From: Microvirga sp052115485
GTDB taxonomy: Bacteria; Pseudomonadota; Alphaproteobacteria; Rhizobiales; Beijerinckiaceae
Assembly: GCF_052115485.1 (NCBI RefSeq)
Contig: NZ_JBFRGU010000002.1
Location: forward strand, 186,001-250,000
Direction of reading: 5' to 3'
DNA length: 64,000 nt
Shown: positions 45,156-53,362 of the stretch, piece by piece
Position numbering within the stretch: position 1 is the stretch's first letter
How the letters are laid out: every line of letters begins with the position of its first letter
The notes under the pieces: generated by a model
Databases searched by the model: none
Told to the model about the DNA's origin: nothing
What the model saw: only the letters and a program-made list of their open reading frames with translations
Program-made: the position numbers and the translations under genes

Positions 45156-46522
45156 GCGCCGATATCCTTATTGTTGACGATGAAACCGATATTCGCGAAC
45201 TGGTCGCAGGCATCCTGGAGGATGAGGGACATCGGACGCGCACGGCCGGCTCGTCCGACGATGCACTTACCGCGATTGAAGCCCGGCGGCCGCATCTGGT
45301 CTTTCTCGATATCTGGCTTCAAGGAAGCCGGCTCGATGGATTGCAAGTGCTCGATCTGATCAAGGCGCAGCATCCCGATTTGCCGGTGGTCATGATCTCG
45401 GGGCACGGCAACATCGAAACTGCCGTTTCGGCGATCAAGGCCGGTGCTTATGATTTCATCGAGAAGCCGTTCAAGGCCGATCGTCTCGTGCTCGTGGCTG
45501 AGAGAGCGCTCGAAGCGTCCCGTCTCAAGCGCGAGGTGCGCGATCTTCGAGCCCGGTCCATTCAGGCGGACCGCATGGCGGGCAAGTCGATTGCGATCAA
45601 TCAGCTCCGACAGGCCATCGAGCGCGCCGCGCCGACGAATGCCCGCATTATGGTCACCGGGGCGCCCGGTTCGGGCAAGGAACTTGCGGCGAGGACGGTG
45701 CACTCATTGTCGACCCGCGCGAATGGTGCCTTCGTGATTCTGCCGGCTGCAACCATTACGCCCGAGAACATGGAGGCCGAGCTTTTCGGCGTCGAAACCG
45801 GCGATGGGCGCGCGCGTCGCGTGGGAGCTTTGGAAGAGGCTCATGGCGGGACGCTTTATATCGACGAGATCGCCGATATGCCGCGTGAAACCCAGAGTCG
45901 GATCCTCCGCGTTCTCGTGGACCAGAATTTCCAGAGAGTCGGCGGCACGACACGGGTTCATGTGGACGTTCGCATCATCTCCTCGTCGAGCCGTGATCTT
46001 GGCGCAGAGATCGCAGCCGGACGGTTCCGCGAAGACCTCTTCCACCGCCTCGGCGTAATCCCGATCCGGGTTCCCTCCCTGGCTGAGCACAGGGAGGATG
46101 TGCCAGAACTGATCGAATTCTTCATGGACCAGATCTCTGCCGCGACCGGCTTGCCGAAGCGCGATATCGCCGAGGACGCCATGGCCGTTCTGCAGTCTCA
46201 TGACTGGCCGGGGAATGTTCGGCAACTCCGCAACAATGTCGAACGCCTGATGATCCTGACGACGGGAGAACCAGACGCGGCCGTCACTGCCGATATGCTC
46301 CCCTCCGAGCTCGGAGCGCTCGTTCCCACAACCCCAGCGGGATCGGGAGGCGAGAAGCTGATGAGCCTGCCCTTGCGGGATGCGCGCGAAATCTTCGAGC
46401 GAGAGTACCTCCTGGCCCAGATTGCTCGGTTCAGTGGTAATATTTCGCGAACGGCCGAATTTATCGGCATGGAAAGGTCCGCCCTGCACCGCAAGCTCAA
46501 ATCCTTGGGTATCGGTGGTTGA
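45152..46522 (+). CDS. ntrX: Response regulator NtrX
   Basis: A 456-residue NtrC-like regulator: receiver with phospho-Asp 53 (VFLDIWLQGS), AAA+ domain with Walker A GAPGSGKE and Walker B GGTLYIDEIAD, and a Fis-type DNA-binding end (NISRTAEFIGMERSALHRK). The GAFTGA sigma-54 contact loop is missing; the region reads ELFGVETGDGRARRVGAL. It is therefore unlikely to activate sigma-54 classically. ATGA coupling to ntrY; hfq follows after 172 bases. Confidence 0.95.
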   Translation: MSADILIVDDETDIRELVAGILEDEGHRTRTAGSSDDALTAIEARRPHLVFLDIWLQGSRLDGLQVLDLIKAQHPDLPVVMISGHGNIETAVSAIKAGAYDFIEKPFKADRLVLVAERALEASRLKREVRDLRARSIQADRMAGKSIAINQLRQAIERAAPTNARIMVTGAPGSGKELAARTVHSLSTRANGAFVILPAATITPENMEAELFGVETGDGRARRVGALEEAHGGTLYIDEIADMPRETQSRILRVLVDQNFQRVGGTTRVHVDVRIISSSSRDLGAEIAAGRFREDLFHRLGVIPIRVPSLAEHREDVPELIEFFMDQISAATGLPKRDIAEDAMAVLQSHDWPGNVRQLRNNVERLMILTTGEPDAAVTADMLPSELGALVPTTPAGSGGEKLMSLPLRDAREIFEREYLLAQIARFSGNISRTAEFIGMERSALHRKLKSLGIGG

Positions 46523-46694
46523 TGCGAGGACCGGTGATCCACGGAAAAAAGGCTTAATATCCAGGATGCCTCTTGCGTAACGATAAGGTTCGCCCTGTAA
46601 TAAGGACGCCGGTCAGCGACCGCTTGTAGCGGATAAGCAATATGGACAGCCCTATAGCCAAGATCGGCGGCGACGGGCTGGCGAGGCAACTTCA

Positions 46695-46952
46695 ATGGCG
46701 GGCGAACGCGCTCAAAACCTTCAAGACACGTTTCTCAACTACGTGCGGAAGAACAAGATCCCCCTAACGATCTTTCTCGTGAACGGGGTAAAACTTCAGG
46801 GCGTTGTCACTTGGTTCGATAATTTCTGCGTCCTGCTCCGTCGCGACGGGCATTCGCAGCTTGTCTACAAGCACGCCATCTCAACGATCATGCCCGGTCA
46901 ACCCGTCCAACTCTTCGATCAGGACGATCCGAGCGCCGGCGAGAAGGCCTGA
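46695..46952 (+). CDS. hfq: RNA chaperone Hfq
   Basis: The hexameric Sm-like RNA chaperone for sRNA-mRNA pairing. At 85 residues it has Sm1 (FLNYVRKNKIPLTIFLVNG) and Sm2 with YKHAISTIMP, and a short acidic tail. The ntrX-hfq-hflX order is conserved. hflX begins two bases after its stop. Confidence 0.97.
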   Translation: MAGERAQNLQDTFLNYVRKNKIPLTIFLVNGVKLQGVVTWFDNFCVLLRRDGHSQLVYKHAISTIMPGQPVQLFDQDDPSAGEKA

Positions 46953-46953
46953 T

Positions 46954-48354
46954 TTGACCGAACCCCGGTCTCCCGGAGAACAGCGACTCGCTCAGCTGGC
47001 TGAGCCCGAGAAGGATGTGGCCGCCGGCACGCGTACGCTTGTCGTAGGTCCCTATCTGACAAAGCGCCCGCGTAGCGCTGCGGCTTTCGAGGGGCAATCG
47101 GCAAATCCGCGCCCCGTTGAAGCCCGTCTCGAAGAAGCAGTCGGCCTGGCGGGCGCCATCGATCTCCACATCGTCGACGCGTTGATCGCGCAGCTCTCGT
47201 CGCCAAGACCCGCGACCTTCATCGGAAGCGGCAAGGTCGAGGAGTTGGCAGGTCTCGTGCGCGCGGAGGAGATCGGCCTCGTCGTCATGGATTGTGCACT
47301 GAGCCCGATCCAGCAACGCAATCTGGAAAAGGCCTGGGGCGCGAAAGTCATCGACCGGACCGGACTGATCCTCGAGATCTTTGGTCGACGTGCACGGACC
47401 AAGGAAGGGACGCTCCAGGTTGAGTTGGCTCATCTGGCCTATCAGAAGGGCCGCCTTGTCCGGTCGTGGACCCACCTTGAGCGTCAACGCGGCGGCTTCG
47501 GCTTTCTCGGCGGCCCCGGCGAGACGCAGATCGAGGCCGACAGGCGTATGATTCAGGAGCGGATGAAGCGGATCGAGCGCGAGCTTGAAACGGTCGTTCA
47601 AACCCGCACGCTGCACCGCGCCAGCCGCCGCCGCGTACCTTATCCGATCGTGGCGCTGGTCGGATACACAAACGCCGGGAAATCGACGCTCTTCAATCGC
47701 ATGACCCAGGCCGAAGTTCTGGCCGAGAACATGCTTTTCGCAACACTCGATCCGACCTCGCGCGCCATCGAGCTACCGTCCGGCGACAAGGCCATCCTCT
47801 CCGATACGGTCGGGTTCATTTCGGATCTACCGACCATGCTCGTCGCGGCCTTCCGCGCGACCCTGGAGGATGTGGTCGAGGCGGATATTCTGCTCCACGT
47901 TCGCGATGTTTCCCACGGCGAAACGGAGGCTCAGGCGGGAGACGTCGAGACCGTCCTGCGGGAGCTCGGCATTGACCCTGAGGACACCAAACGCGTCATC
48001 GAAGTCTGGAACAAGGCTGATTTACTATCAGACGACGAGCGCGAGCGCCTTGCCACGACTTCCGAACGTACGGAATCCGGGAGACGGCCTGTTCTGATCT
48101 CGGCACTGACGGGAGAAGGCATCGCGGATCTGTCGGCCGCGATCAGCAGTCACCTTGCCGCTGAGCGCGTACGATACGAGGTGGATGTCGCTCCAGAAGA
48201 CGGACAGGGCTTTGCCTGGCTGCATGAGAATACGGAAATCGTCGGCCGTGAGGTGACGGAGGAGGGGCATTCGATCCTTCAGGTCCGCGTCACGCAGGGC
48301 AAGGAGCCGCGCTTCCTGGCGAGGTTCCCGAATGCGAAGGCGTTGGCAACCTAA
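46954..48354 (+). CDS. hflX: Ribosome-associated GTPase HflX
   Basis: HflX splits or rescues stalled ribosomes, especially after heat stress. The chosen TTG at 46954 (after AAGG, spacing 6) gives 466 residues starting MTEPRSPGEQRLAQL; longer frames run through hfq out of frame. N-terminal HflX domain (about 25-190; RPATFIGSGKVEEL), then the GTPase domain with GYTNAGKSTLFN (about 235), DTVGFISDLP and NKADLL, and a C-terminal domain. Its stop overlaps that of mazG by four bases. Confidence 0.94.
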   Translation: MTEPRSPGEQRLAQLAEPEKDVAAGTRTLVVGPYLTKRPRSAAAFEGQSANPRPVEARLEEAVGLAGAIDLHIVDALIAQLSSPRPATFIGSGKVEELAGLVRAEEIGLVVMDCALSPIQQRNLEKAWGAKVIDRTGLILEIFGRRARTKEGTLQVELAHLAYQKGRLVRSWTHLERQRGGFGFLGGPGETQIEADRRMIQERMKRIERELETVVQTRTLHRASRRRVPYPIVALVGYTNAGKSTLFNRMTQAEVLAENMLFATLDPTSRAIELPSGDKAILSDTVGFISDLPTMLVAAFRATLEDVVEADILLHVRDVSHGETEAQAGDVETVLRELGIDPEDTKRVIEVWNKADLLSDDERERLATTSERTESGRRPVLISALTGEGIADLSAAISSHLAAERVRYEVDVAPEDGQGFAWLHENTEIVGREVTEEGHSILQVRVTQGKEPRFLARFPNAKALAT

Positions 48355-49196
48355 CTCTGCTTTCGATCCTGCAATTTCGCCTCGACCCACAGGCGCTCCA
48401 TCTCCTCGAGGCTCGCCTCGTCGAGCGTGCGATTGGCCTTGGCAAGTGCCGCTTCGATGGCTGAGAACCGGCGCTCGAATTTGGCATTCGTCCGGCGCAA
48501 TGCGGCCTCCGGATCGATGTCATGATGGCGCGCCAGATTGGTGACCGCGAACAGAAGGTCGCCGATCTCGTCCTCGATGCGATCACGAATGCCGGATTCC
48601 GCAGCCTCCCTGACCTCTTCGAGTTCCTCGTGAATTTTATCGACTACCTGTTTGGTCTCAGGCCAATCGAATCCCACCTTCGCGGCCTTAGTGGTCAGTT
48701 TCTGGGCACGGGTGAGAGCAGGGAGCGGGGTCGGGATTCCGCCGAGAAAGCCGTTGATGTCCCGTGACAGGCCGGCCTTTTCCCGAGCGGCGAGACGCTC
48801 AGCCTTTTCCTGCTGCTTGATCCGATCCCAGACAGCCTTGACCTCAGCCGGGGACATGTCGCGCGCGTCGCCGAACACATGCGGGTGTCGGCGGAGAAGC
48901 TTGTTGGTGATTGCTTCCACGACGTCCGGGAACGCAAAGAGACCCTTTTCCTCCGCCAACTGGGAATGGAAAACGACTTGCAGCAAAAGATCGCCAAGCT
49001 CTTCCTTCAAGTCGACGAAATCGCCACGCTCGATGGCGTCCACGACCTCGTAGGCTTCTTCGAGCGTATAGGGGGCGATGGACGCGAAGTCCTGTTCGAG
49101 ATCCCAGGGACAACCCGTCTTGGGATCGCGGAGAGCCGCCATGATTTCGAGAAGGCGTTCGAGGTCGGAAGAGGGCGACATCGGTGACAGCTCCAT
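48351..49196 (-). CDS. mazG: Nucleoside triphosphate pyrophosphohydrolase MazG
   Basis: MazG hydrolyses (d)NTPs to NMP and pyrophosphate, house-cleaning aberrant nucleotides. The chosen ATG (49196, MELSPMSPSSDLERL) has AGGTGA upstream and gives 281 residues; ATG 49181 is an alternative. Two MazG folds are present: first with GCPWDLEQDF, YTLEEAYEVVDAI and ELGDLLLQVVFHSQ (the EExxE...ExxD metal set), second with EIGDLLFAVTNLARH near 235. Confidence 0.95.
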   Translation of the reverse strand: MELSPMSPSSDLERLLEIMAALRDPKTGCPWDLEQDFASIAPYTLEEAYEVVDAIERGDFVDLKEELGDLLLQVVFHSQLAEEKGLFAFPDVVEAITNKLLRRHPHVFGDARDMSPAEVKAVWDRIKQQEKAERLAAREKAGLSRDINGFLGGIPTPLPALTRAQKLTTKAAKVGFDWPETKQVVDKIHEELEEVREAAESGIRDRIEDEIGDLLFAVTNLARHHDIDPEAALRRTNAKFERRFSAIEAALAKANRTLDEASLEEMERLWVEAKLQDRKQS

Positions 49197-49242
49197 GCCT
49201 GATCTCACCTCGAATAGCGCGGGTCGGGGCGGCATGCCAGTG

Positions 49243-49348
49243 TCTAGCGCGTGATCATGTCTGCTTGAAACACGATCAAGTTCTAGATTCTTTAGTGTCG
49301 CATGATCCGGGCGAACAACCGGTTTCCACCTGTTCTGATCATGCTTTA
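49243..49348. repeat. Dispersed repeat, family D copy 2
   Basis: About 106 bp sharing GATCATGTCTGCTTGAAACA and ATGATCCGGGCGAACAACCG with the 10329 copy. Its end (CATGCTTTAG) provides the stop codon of the neighbouring mscS-type gene (TTA at 49346-49348 on plus). Confidence 0.85.
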
Positions 49349-51196
49349 GGACGAAGCCCCGTTGGACATGCTGAGAGGCTTCGGCACCACAAGGATGCCG
49401 TTTTCGCGGAAGACTTTCTGCACGGATAGGAGGACGGCCTTGCGGACGGCGAATTGTTTGCCGGCGCGGGCTTTGAATTTGCCGCGAATGACGAGCGTTC
49501 CATCCTCTACCGCAGCAATGCCCTGGCTCTTGAAGGGCTCCAGGAGATCCTGGTTCAGTTCCGGGTTGTCGGCGATGTCCTGGCCGACCTTTTTGAAGAG
49601 TTTGCGCACAAGATCGATGTCGGTGTCGAACGCGACCCGGAACGCCATCTTCTCGATGACCCAGTCGCGGCTGAAGTTCACGACCTTGCCGATCTGGCCA
49701 TAGGGTACGGTGGCGAGCGCCCCCCTCGGATGCCGCAGGCTGACCGAGCGGACCGATATCTTCTCGACAGCACCCTTCGCACCAGAGGTTTCGATGTATT
49801 CGCCGAGGCGGAAGGCATCGTCGATCAGGAAGAACAGGCCGGACACGATGTCCTTGACGAGGGTCTGCGAGCCGAAACCGATGGCGAGTCCGAAAACGCT
49901 CAATCCCGTGATGATGGGCCAGACATTGATACCGAGCACGATCAACATCGTCAAAAAGCTGAAGGCGAAAATGGAGACCTTTGCGGTCGCCGAGATCAGG
50001 GGCAGGAGAGTCCCGAGACGAGTCCGGGGGCCGCCATCCTCATGTGCCGTTCCATTGTGCCCTTCGGATTGCGCGAGCCGGCTCGTCAGGGACCCGACCG
50101 CGTTCCACAGAAACGCCGATGCCAGTGCGACCAGGGCGACTTCCAACGCACCGGCCGTGACGGTCGAATAGTCGAGCCCCATGGCGACAAGGATCGGACC
50201 GATCCACATATAGGCGAGCAATGTCGCGATCGCGATCATGATCACGAAGCGTAGCGTGCGCCTCATTGCGGCGGACAGAATCGAGACGGATGCATTCTCG
50301 ACGCCGCGCTCAGCCCATCGGGAAACGACCGTATCCAGGTGGGGTGCGATCAGAACCAATAGAAGGCTCATGAAGGTGGGGAAGGGCGGCAGAGGACGTC
50401 CCAGCATTCCGCTGACCTGCGAGGCCAAAACCGTAATCAGCACAATCGAGATGGCGAGCGATGGCCAAGCGAGCGCGAAGCGTCTCCTCCATACACTGCG
50501 AGGACGTGGGCCCGCGACGATCGCCGCAATGGTGAGATGATAGCGCCAATAGGCGTAGCAAAGGAGGAGAGTGACCGGCACAAGGATAAAACCGGTACCG
50601 ATCAAGTCTCGCAGGCCCGGCCCGGCGTTCCAGGTTCGCAGGGTGGTGACCAGCGCGATGCCGAAGAGCGCCCATGTCACGGCAAGACTCACGACGCGGC
50701 AAAAGCGCTGTGAACGGGCGCTCGTATGGCGATGGCGCCCGGTTGTATCCACCACCAGCAAGGCGCCTAATACCATGTGCGACAGGCTCGAAAGAATGCT
50801 GGCGGCAACCCAGATTCTGATGAGACTTCTCAGCGTCTCGCTGGTCACCAACAGACGCATGGCGCCAAACATGACGATCAGTGTGAATATCGCGCTTGCA
50901 ATCGTCTTGAGGCTACGCCTCAGGGGCTGTGTCTCGTCGGTCTGGCGCCGTGATAGGTGCAGGCAGATCCTGAAGACGAGATAAGCGATGAGCGCCATTC
51001 CGGCGAGTAGTAGAAATGCACTCGGTAGGGATAGGCCTTGGGCTTCGATCGCGCTCTTTAGAGCGACATAATCCGGGTGTAGCTGTTCCAGGTGAGAAAT
51101 GCGGGAGAGGAAGCTCTGCTCGAGAGTCGTGCCCAATGATTCCAGGTGGCTGATGGCCGCTGCGGTGTCCTCTGCAAGCTCCGCTGCTTCCGCCAT
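49346..51196 (-). CDS. MscS-family mechanosensitive channel
   Basis: A 616-residue inner-membrane channel. A hydrophilic N-terminal stretch (about 1-50) precedes roughly ten hydrophobic helices, then the MscS pore helix and beta domain near 425-560 (GSQTLVKDIVSGLFFLID, FRLGEYIETSGAKGAVEKIS, RHPRGALATVPYGQIG). The ATG at 51196 is preferred to a TTG 12 bases earlier. It should open under membrane tension to release solutes. It is much longer than E. coli MscS (286), closer to YbiO/YjeP-type members. Confidence 0.92.
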   Translation of the reverse strand: MAEAAELAEDTAAAISHLESLGTTLEQSFLSRISHLEQLHPDYVALKSAIEAQGLSLPSAFLLLAGMALIAYLVFRICLHLSRRQTDETQPLRRSLKTIASAIFTLIVMFGAMRLLVTSETLRSLIRIWVAASILSSLSHMVLGALLVVDTTGRHRHTSARSQRFCRVVSLAVTWALFGIALVTTLRTWNAGPGLRDLIGTGFILVPVTLLLCYAYWRYHLTIAAIVAGPRPRSVWRRRFALAWPSLAISIVLITVLASQVSGMLGRPLPPFPTFMSLLLVLIAPHLDTVVSRWAERGVENASVSILSAAMRRTLRFVIMIAIATLLAYMWIGPILVAMGLDYSTVTAGALEVALVALASAFLWNAVGSLTSRLAQSEGHNGTAHEDGGPRTRLGTLLPLISATAKVSIFAFSFLTMLIVLGINVWPIITGLSVFGLAIGFGSQTLVKDIVSGLFFLIDDAFRLGEYIETSGAKGAVEKISVRSVSLRHPRGALATVPYGQIGKVVNFSRDWVIEKMAFRVAFDTDIDLVRKLFKKVGQDIADNPELNQDLLEPFKSQGIAAVEDGTLVIRGKFKARAGKQFAVRKAVLLSVQKVFRENGILVVPKPLSMSNGASS

Positions 51197-51336
51197 GACG
51201 CCCCCCAAAGAGCTAGGATATCATTCCATCCCCGTCAGAAGAGCATACACCAAGGCCGGTTGAACTCAATTATTGCCACGTTGAGGGTTGCGCACCAGAT
51301 AGGTCGCTTCGAAAACTCCAAGCTTTGGTGCACAGG

Positions 51337-52281
51337 TCACCGCGACGACACCGAAAGCGCGACCGCGAGGCGTCCCGCAAGTGCTGCGTTATTCTTCACC
51401 AGGGCAATATTGGTTGTAAGGCTGCGGCCGCTCGTTCGCTCGAAGAGACGAGACAAGAGGAATGGGGTTACGGCCTTGGCAACGACGCCGCGCTGCATAG
51501 CCTCACCGATAGCCTCATCGATGAAGTTATTCATTTCCTCCGCAGGAATCTCATCTGCTTCGGGGACGGGGTTCGCGATGAGAGTTCCACCTTCAAGTCC
51601 CAACGCTTTCTTCGTTTCAATGAGATCAGCTATGGCCGAAGGGCTATCGAGCCGAATAGGAGCCGGTATCCCGCTGGCCCGGCTCCAGAACGCCGGGAAG
51701 CTGTCTGTCTGATATCCGACGACTGGGACTCCTCGGGTTTCGAGATACTCTAGCGTCTTGGGCAGATCGAGGATGGCTTTCGCGCCGGCGCAAACCACCG
51801 CGACAGGCGTGCGCGCCAGTTCGTCGAGATCCGCCGAGATATCCAAAGTGGTTTCAGCCCCACGATGAACGCCGCCAATGCCTCCGGTCGCGAAAACGCG
51901 AATGCCGGCGAGGTCGGCGCAAATCATCGTAGCGGCGACCGTGGTCGCACCTGGGCGTCCTACCGAGACGGCATAGGGGAGGTCTGCCCGGCTGAGCTTC
52001 AACACGTCCTTCGCAGTGCCGAGCCAGGTCAATTCCTCGTCCGACAAGCCGATCTTGATGCGACCGCCGATAATCGCAATGGTTGCTGGTACGGCACCAT
52101 TGTCCCGCACGATCTGTTCCACTTCGCGCGCGGTCTGCACGTTTTGCGGATATGGCATGCCGTGGGTGATGATCGTGGATTCAAGCGCAACGACCGCTGC
52201 TCCCTGCCGCAAGGCGGTTTGAACTTCGGGAGCTATATCGAGAAAACGTGCTGACAAATCGCGGGTCATAAATGGTCTCAT
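51337..52281 (-). CDS. psuG: Pseudouridine-5'-phosphate glycosidase
   Basis: PsuG reversibly splits pseudouridine 5'-phosphate to uracil and ribose 5-phosphate, the second step of pseudouridine breakdown. The 314-residue protein has the motifs ALESTIITHGMPYPQN (catalytic Glu, about 33), GLSDEEL, KLSRADLP, TVAATM and FATGGIGGVHRGAE. Its ATG overlaps the psuK stop by four bases, so both are coupled. A second Met (MTRDLSARF) four codons later is possible. Confidence 0.95.
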   Translation of the reverse strand: MRPFMTRDLSARFLDIAPEVQTALRQGAAVVALESTIITHGMPYPQNVQTAREVEQIVRDNGAVPATIAIIGGRIKIGLSDEELTWLGTAKDVLKLSRADLPYAVSVGRPGATTVAATMICADLAGIRVFATGGIGGVHRGAETTLDISADLDELARTPVAVVCAGAKAILDLPKTLEYLETRGVPVVGYQTDSFPAFWSRASGIPAPIRLDSPSAIADLIETKKALGLEGGTLIANPVPEADEIPAEEMNNFIDEAIGEAMQRGVVAKAVTPFLLSRLFERTSGRSLTTNIALVKNNAALAGRLAVALSVSSR

Positions 52282-53212
52282 AGGGATGTCGAAGGCGCGA
52301 GGCGGGGTATCGCAGATTTCAGGAGTGCAGGCGAGAGATCCGGACGGACGCTGGCGGAGACCTCTATCGTCAACGCAGCTGCCAGGGTGCCGAGTTTCAC
52401 GGCCTCGACGAGAGAGTTTCCACTCATCATTCCAAAAACAGTCGCCGAAATTAGGGCATCGCCCGCTCCGGTGGCATCGACCGTTCGCGCCGGGACGGAG
52501 GCTATCGTCGTAAGCCCGACCGATCTGCTGCGATCAGGCCGGCTGCACCAAGCGTCAGGATTACCCGTCCAGTGCCACGATTGAGCAGAATAGCGGCAAT
52601 GTCCGCCGGTGAGGCATCATTCTTCCCGGCAAGAGCTCGAGCCTCGTCGATATTGAGAAAAAGCAGGTCGACGCCCTCGAGATTCTGCGGCAACCGCATC
52701 ACTTTCGAGGTCGAAACCGCGTCGATTGCGAGGGAAAAGGACCCGCGGTTTTTCTCGTCGATGAGAGTGTGCAACGTCGCCGACGGGAGATTGCAATCCG
52801 CGATAACCCAGTCGGCGGAAGCCAGAACAGGGGCCGCTTCTCGCAGAAAATCGGGCGTGAGGGCTTCGAAGATCGCCATATCGGCAAGGCCGATTGCCAG
52901 ATCTCCGCCCGGTTGAAGAACCGCGACGTATTCCGCGGTGGCGTGCCCTGGCGATACCTTGATGCTCTGCGTATCGATGCCGAGGTCCTGCAGATTGCGC
53001 AGGAGGGCACGTCCATTGTCGTCGTCCCCGACGATAGAGACGACGGAACAATCCACTCTGAGACGTGCGAGGTTTTCCGCAACGTTCCGTGCGACACCAC
53101 CGAAGGAACGTTCGGATGTGACCGGGTTGGAGGTGCCCAGTTCAACAGGCGCGCTGGCATGAAACTTTCGATCGACAGCAGCCCCGCCGACGCAAACGAC
53201 TTTCTTTGTCAT
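52278..53212 (-). pseudogene. psuK: Pseudouridine kinase-like PfkB protein, frameshifted
   Basis: A PfkB-family sugar kinase (MTKKVVCVGGAAVDRKFHAS start, GGVARNVAENLARL substrate motif) that should phosphorylate pseudouridine for PsuG. The primary frame stops early at 52502 (236 residues, ending GLRR). The adjacent frame continues directly as LTTIASVPARTVDATGAGDA and on to a stop at 52278. Adding one G to the CCC/GGG run at 52515-52517 restores a single frame of about 311 residues. The catalytic Asp (TGAGD) lies only in the displaced part, so the short product would be inactive. Sequencing error or recent lesion. Confidence 0.88.
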
Positions 53213-53243
53213 GAGACTTCACTACAACCGCCGCTCGCCGAGC

Positions 53244-53340
53244 ACTAGAGTTTGATCGTCTCAGATTGAAACATGATCGAACTCTAGATTTTGTTGATGC
53301 CGCATGATCCGGGCGAACAACCGGTTCCTACTTGTCCTGG
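53244..53340. repeat. Dispersed repeat, family D copy 3
   Basis: About 97 bp with an AGAGTTTGATCG ... CGATCGAACTCT-type hairpin and the ATGATCCGGGCGAACAACCG tract, 20 bases beyond the 3' end of the GGDEF-EAL gene and upstream of psuK. Confidence 0.85.
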
Positions 53341-53362
53341 GAGGCGGATGGCCGTCGTCTAT

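Noticed and set aside
46804..46953. Extended HflX N-terminus overlapping hfq
   Set aside because: The extension is hfq read out of frame; the TTG at 46954 with AAGG gives a normal HflX.
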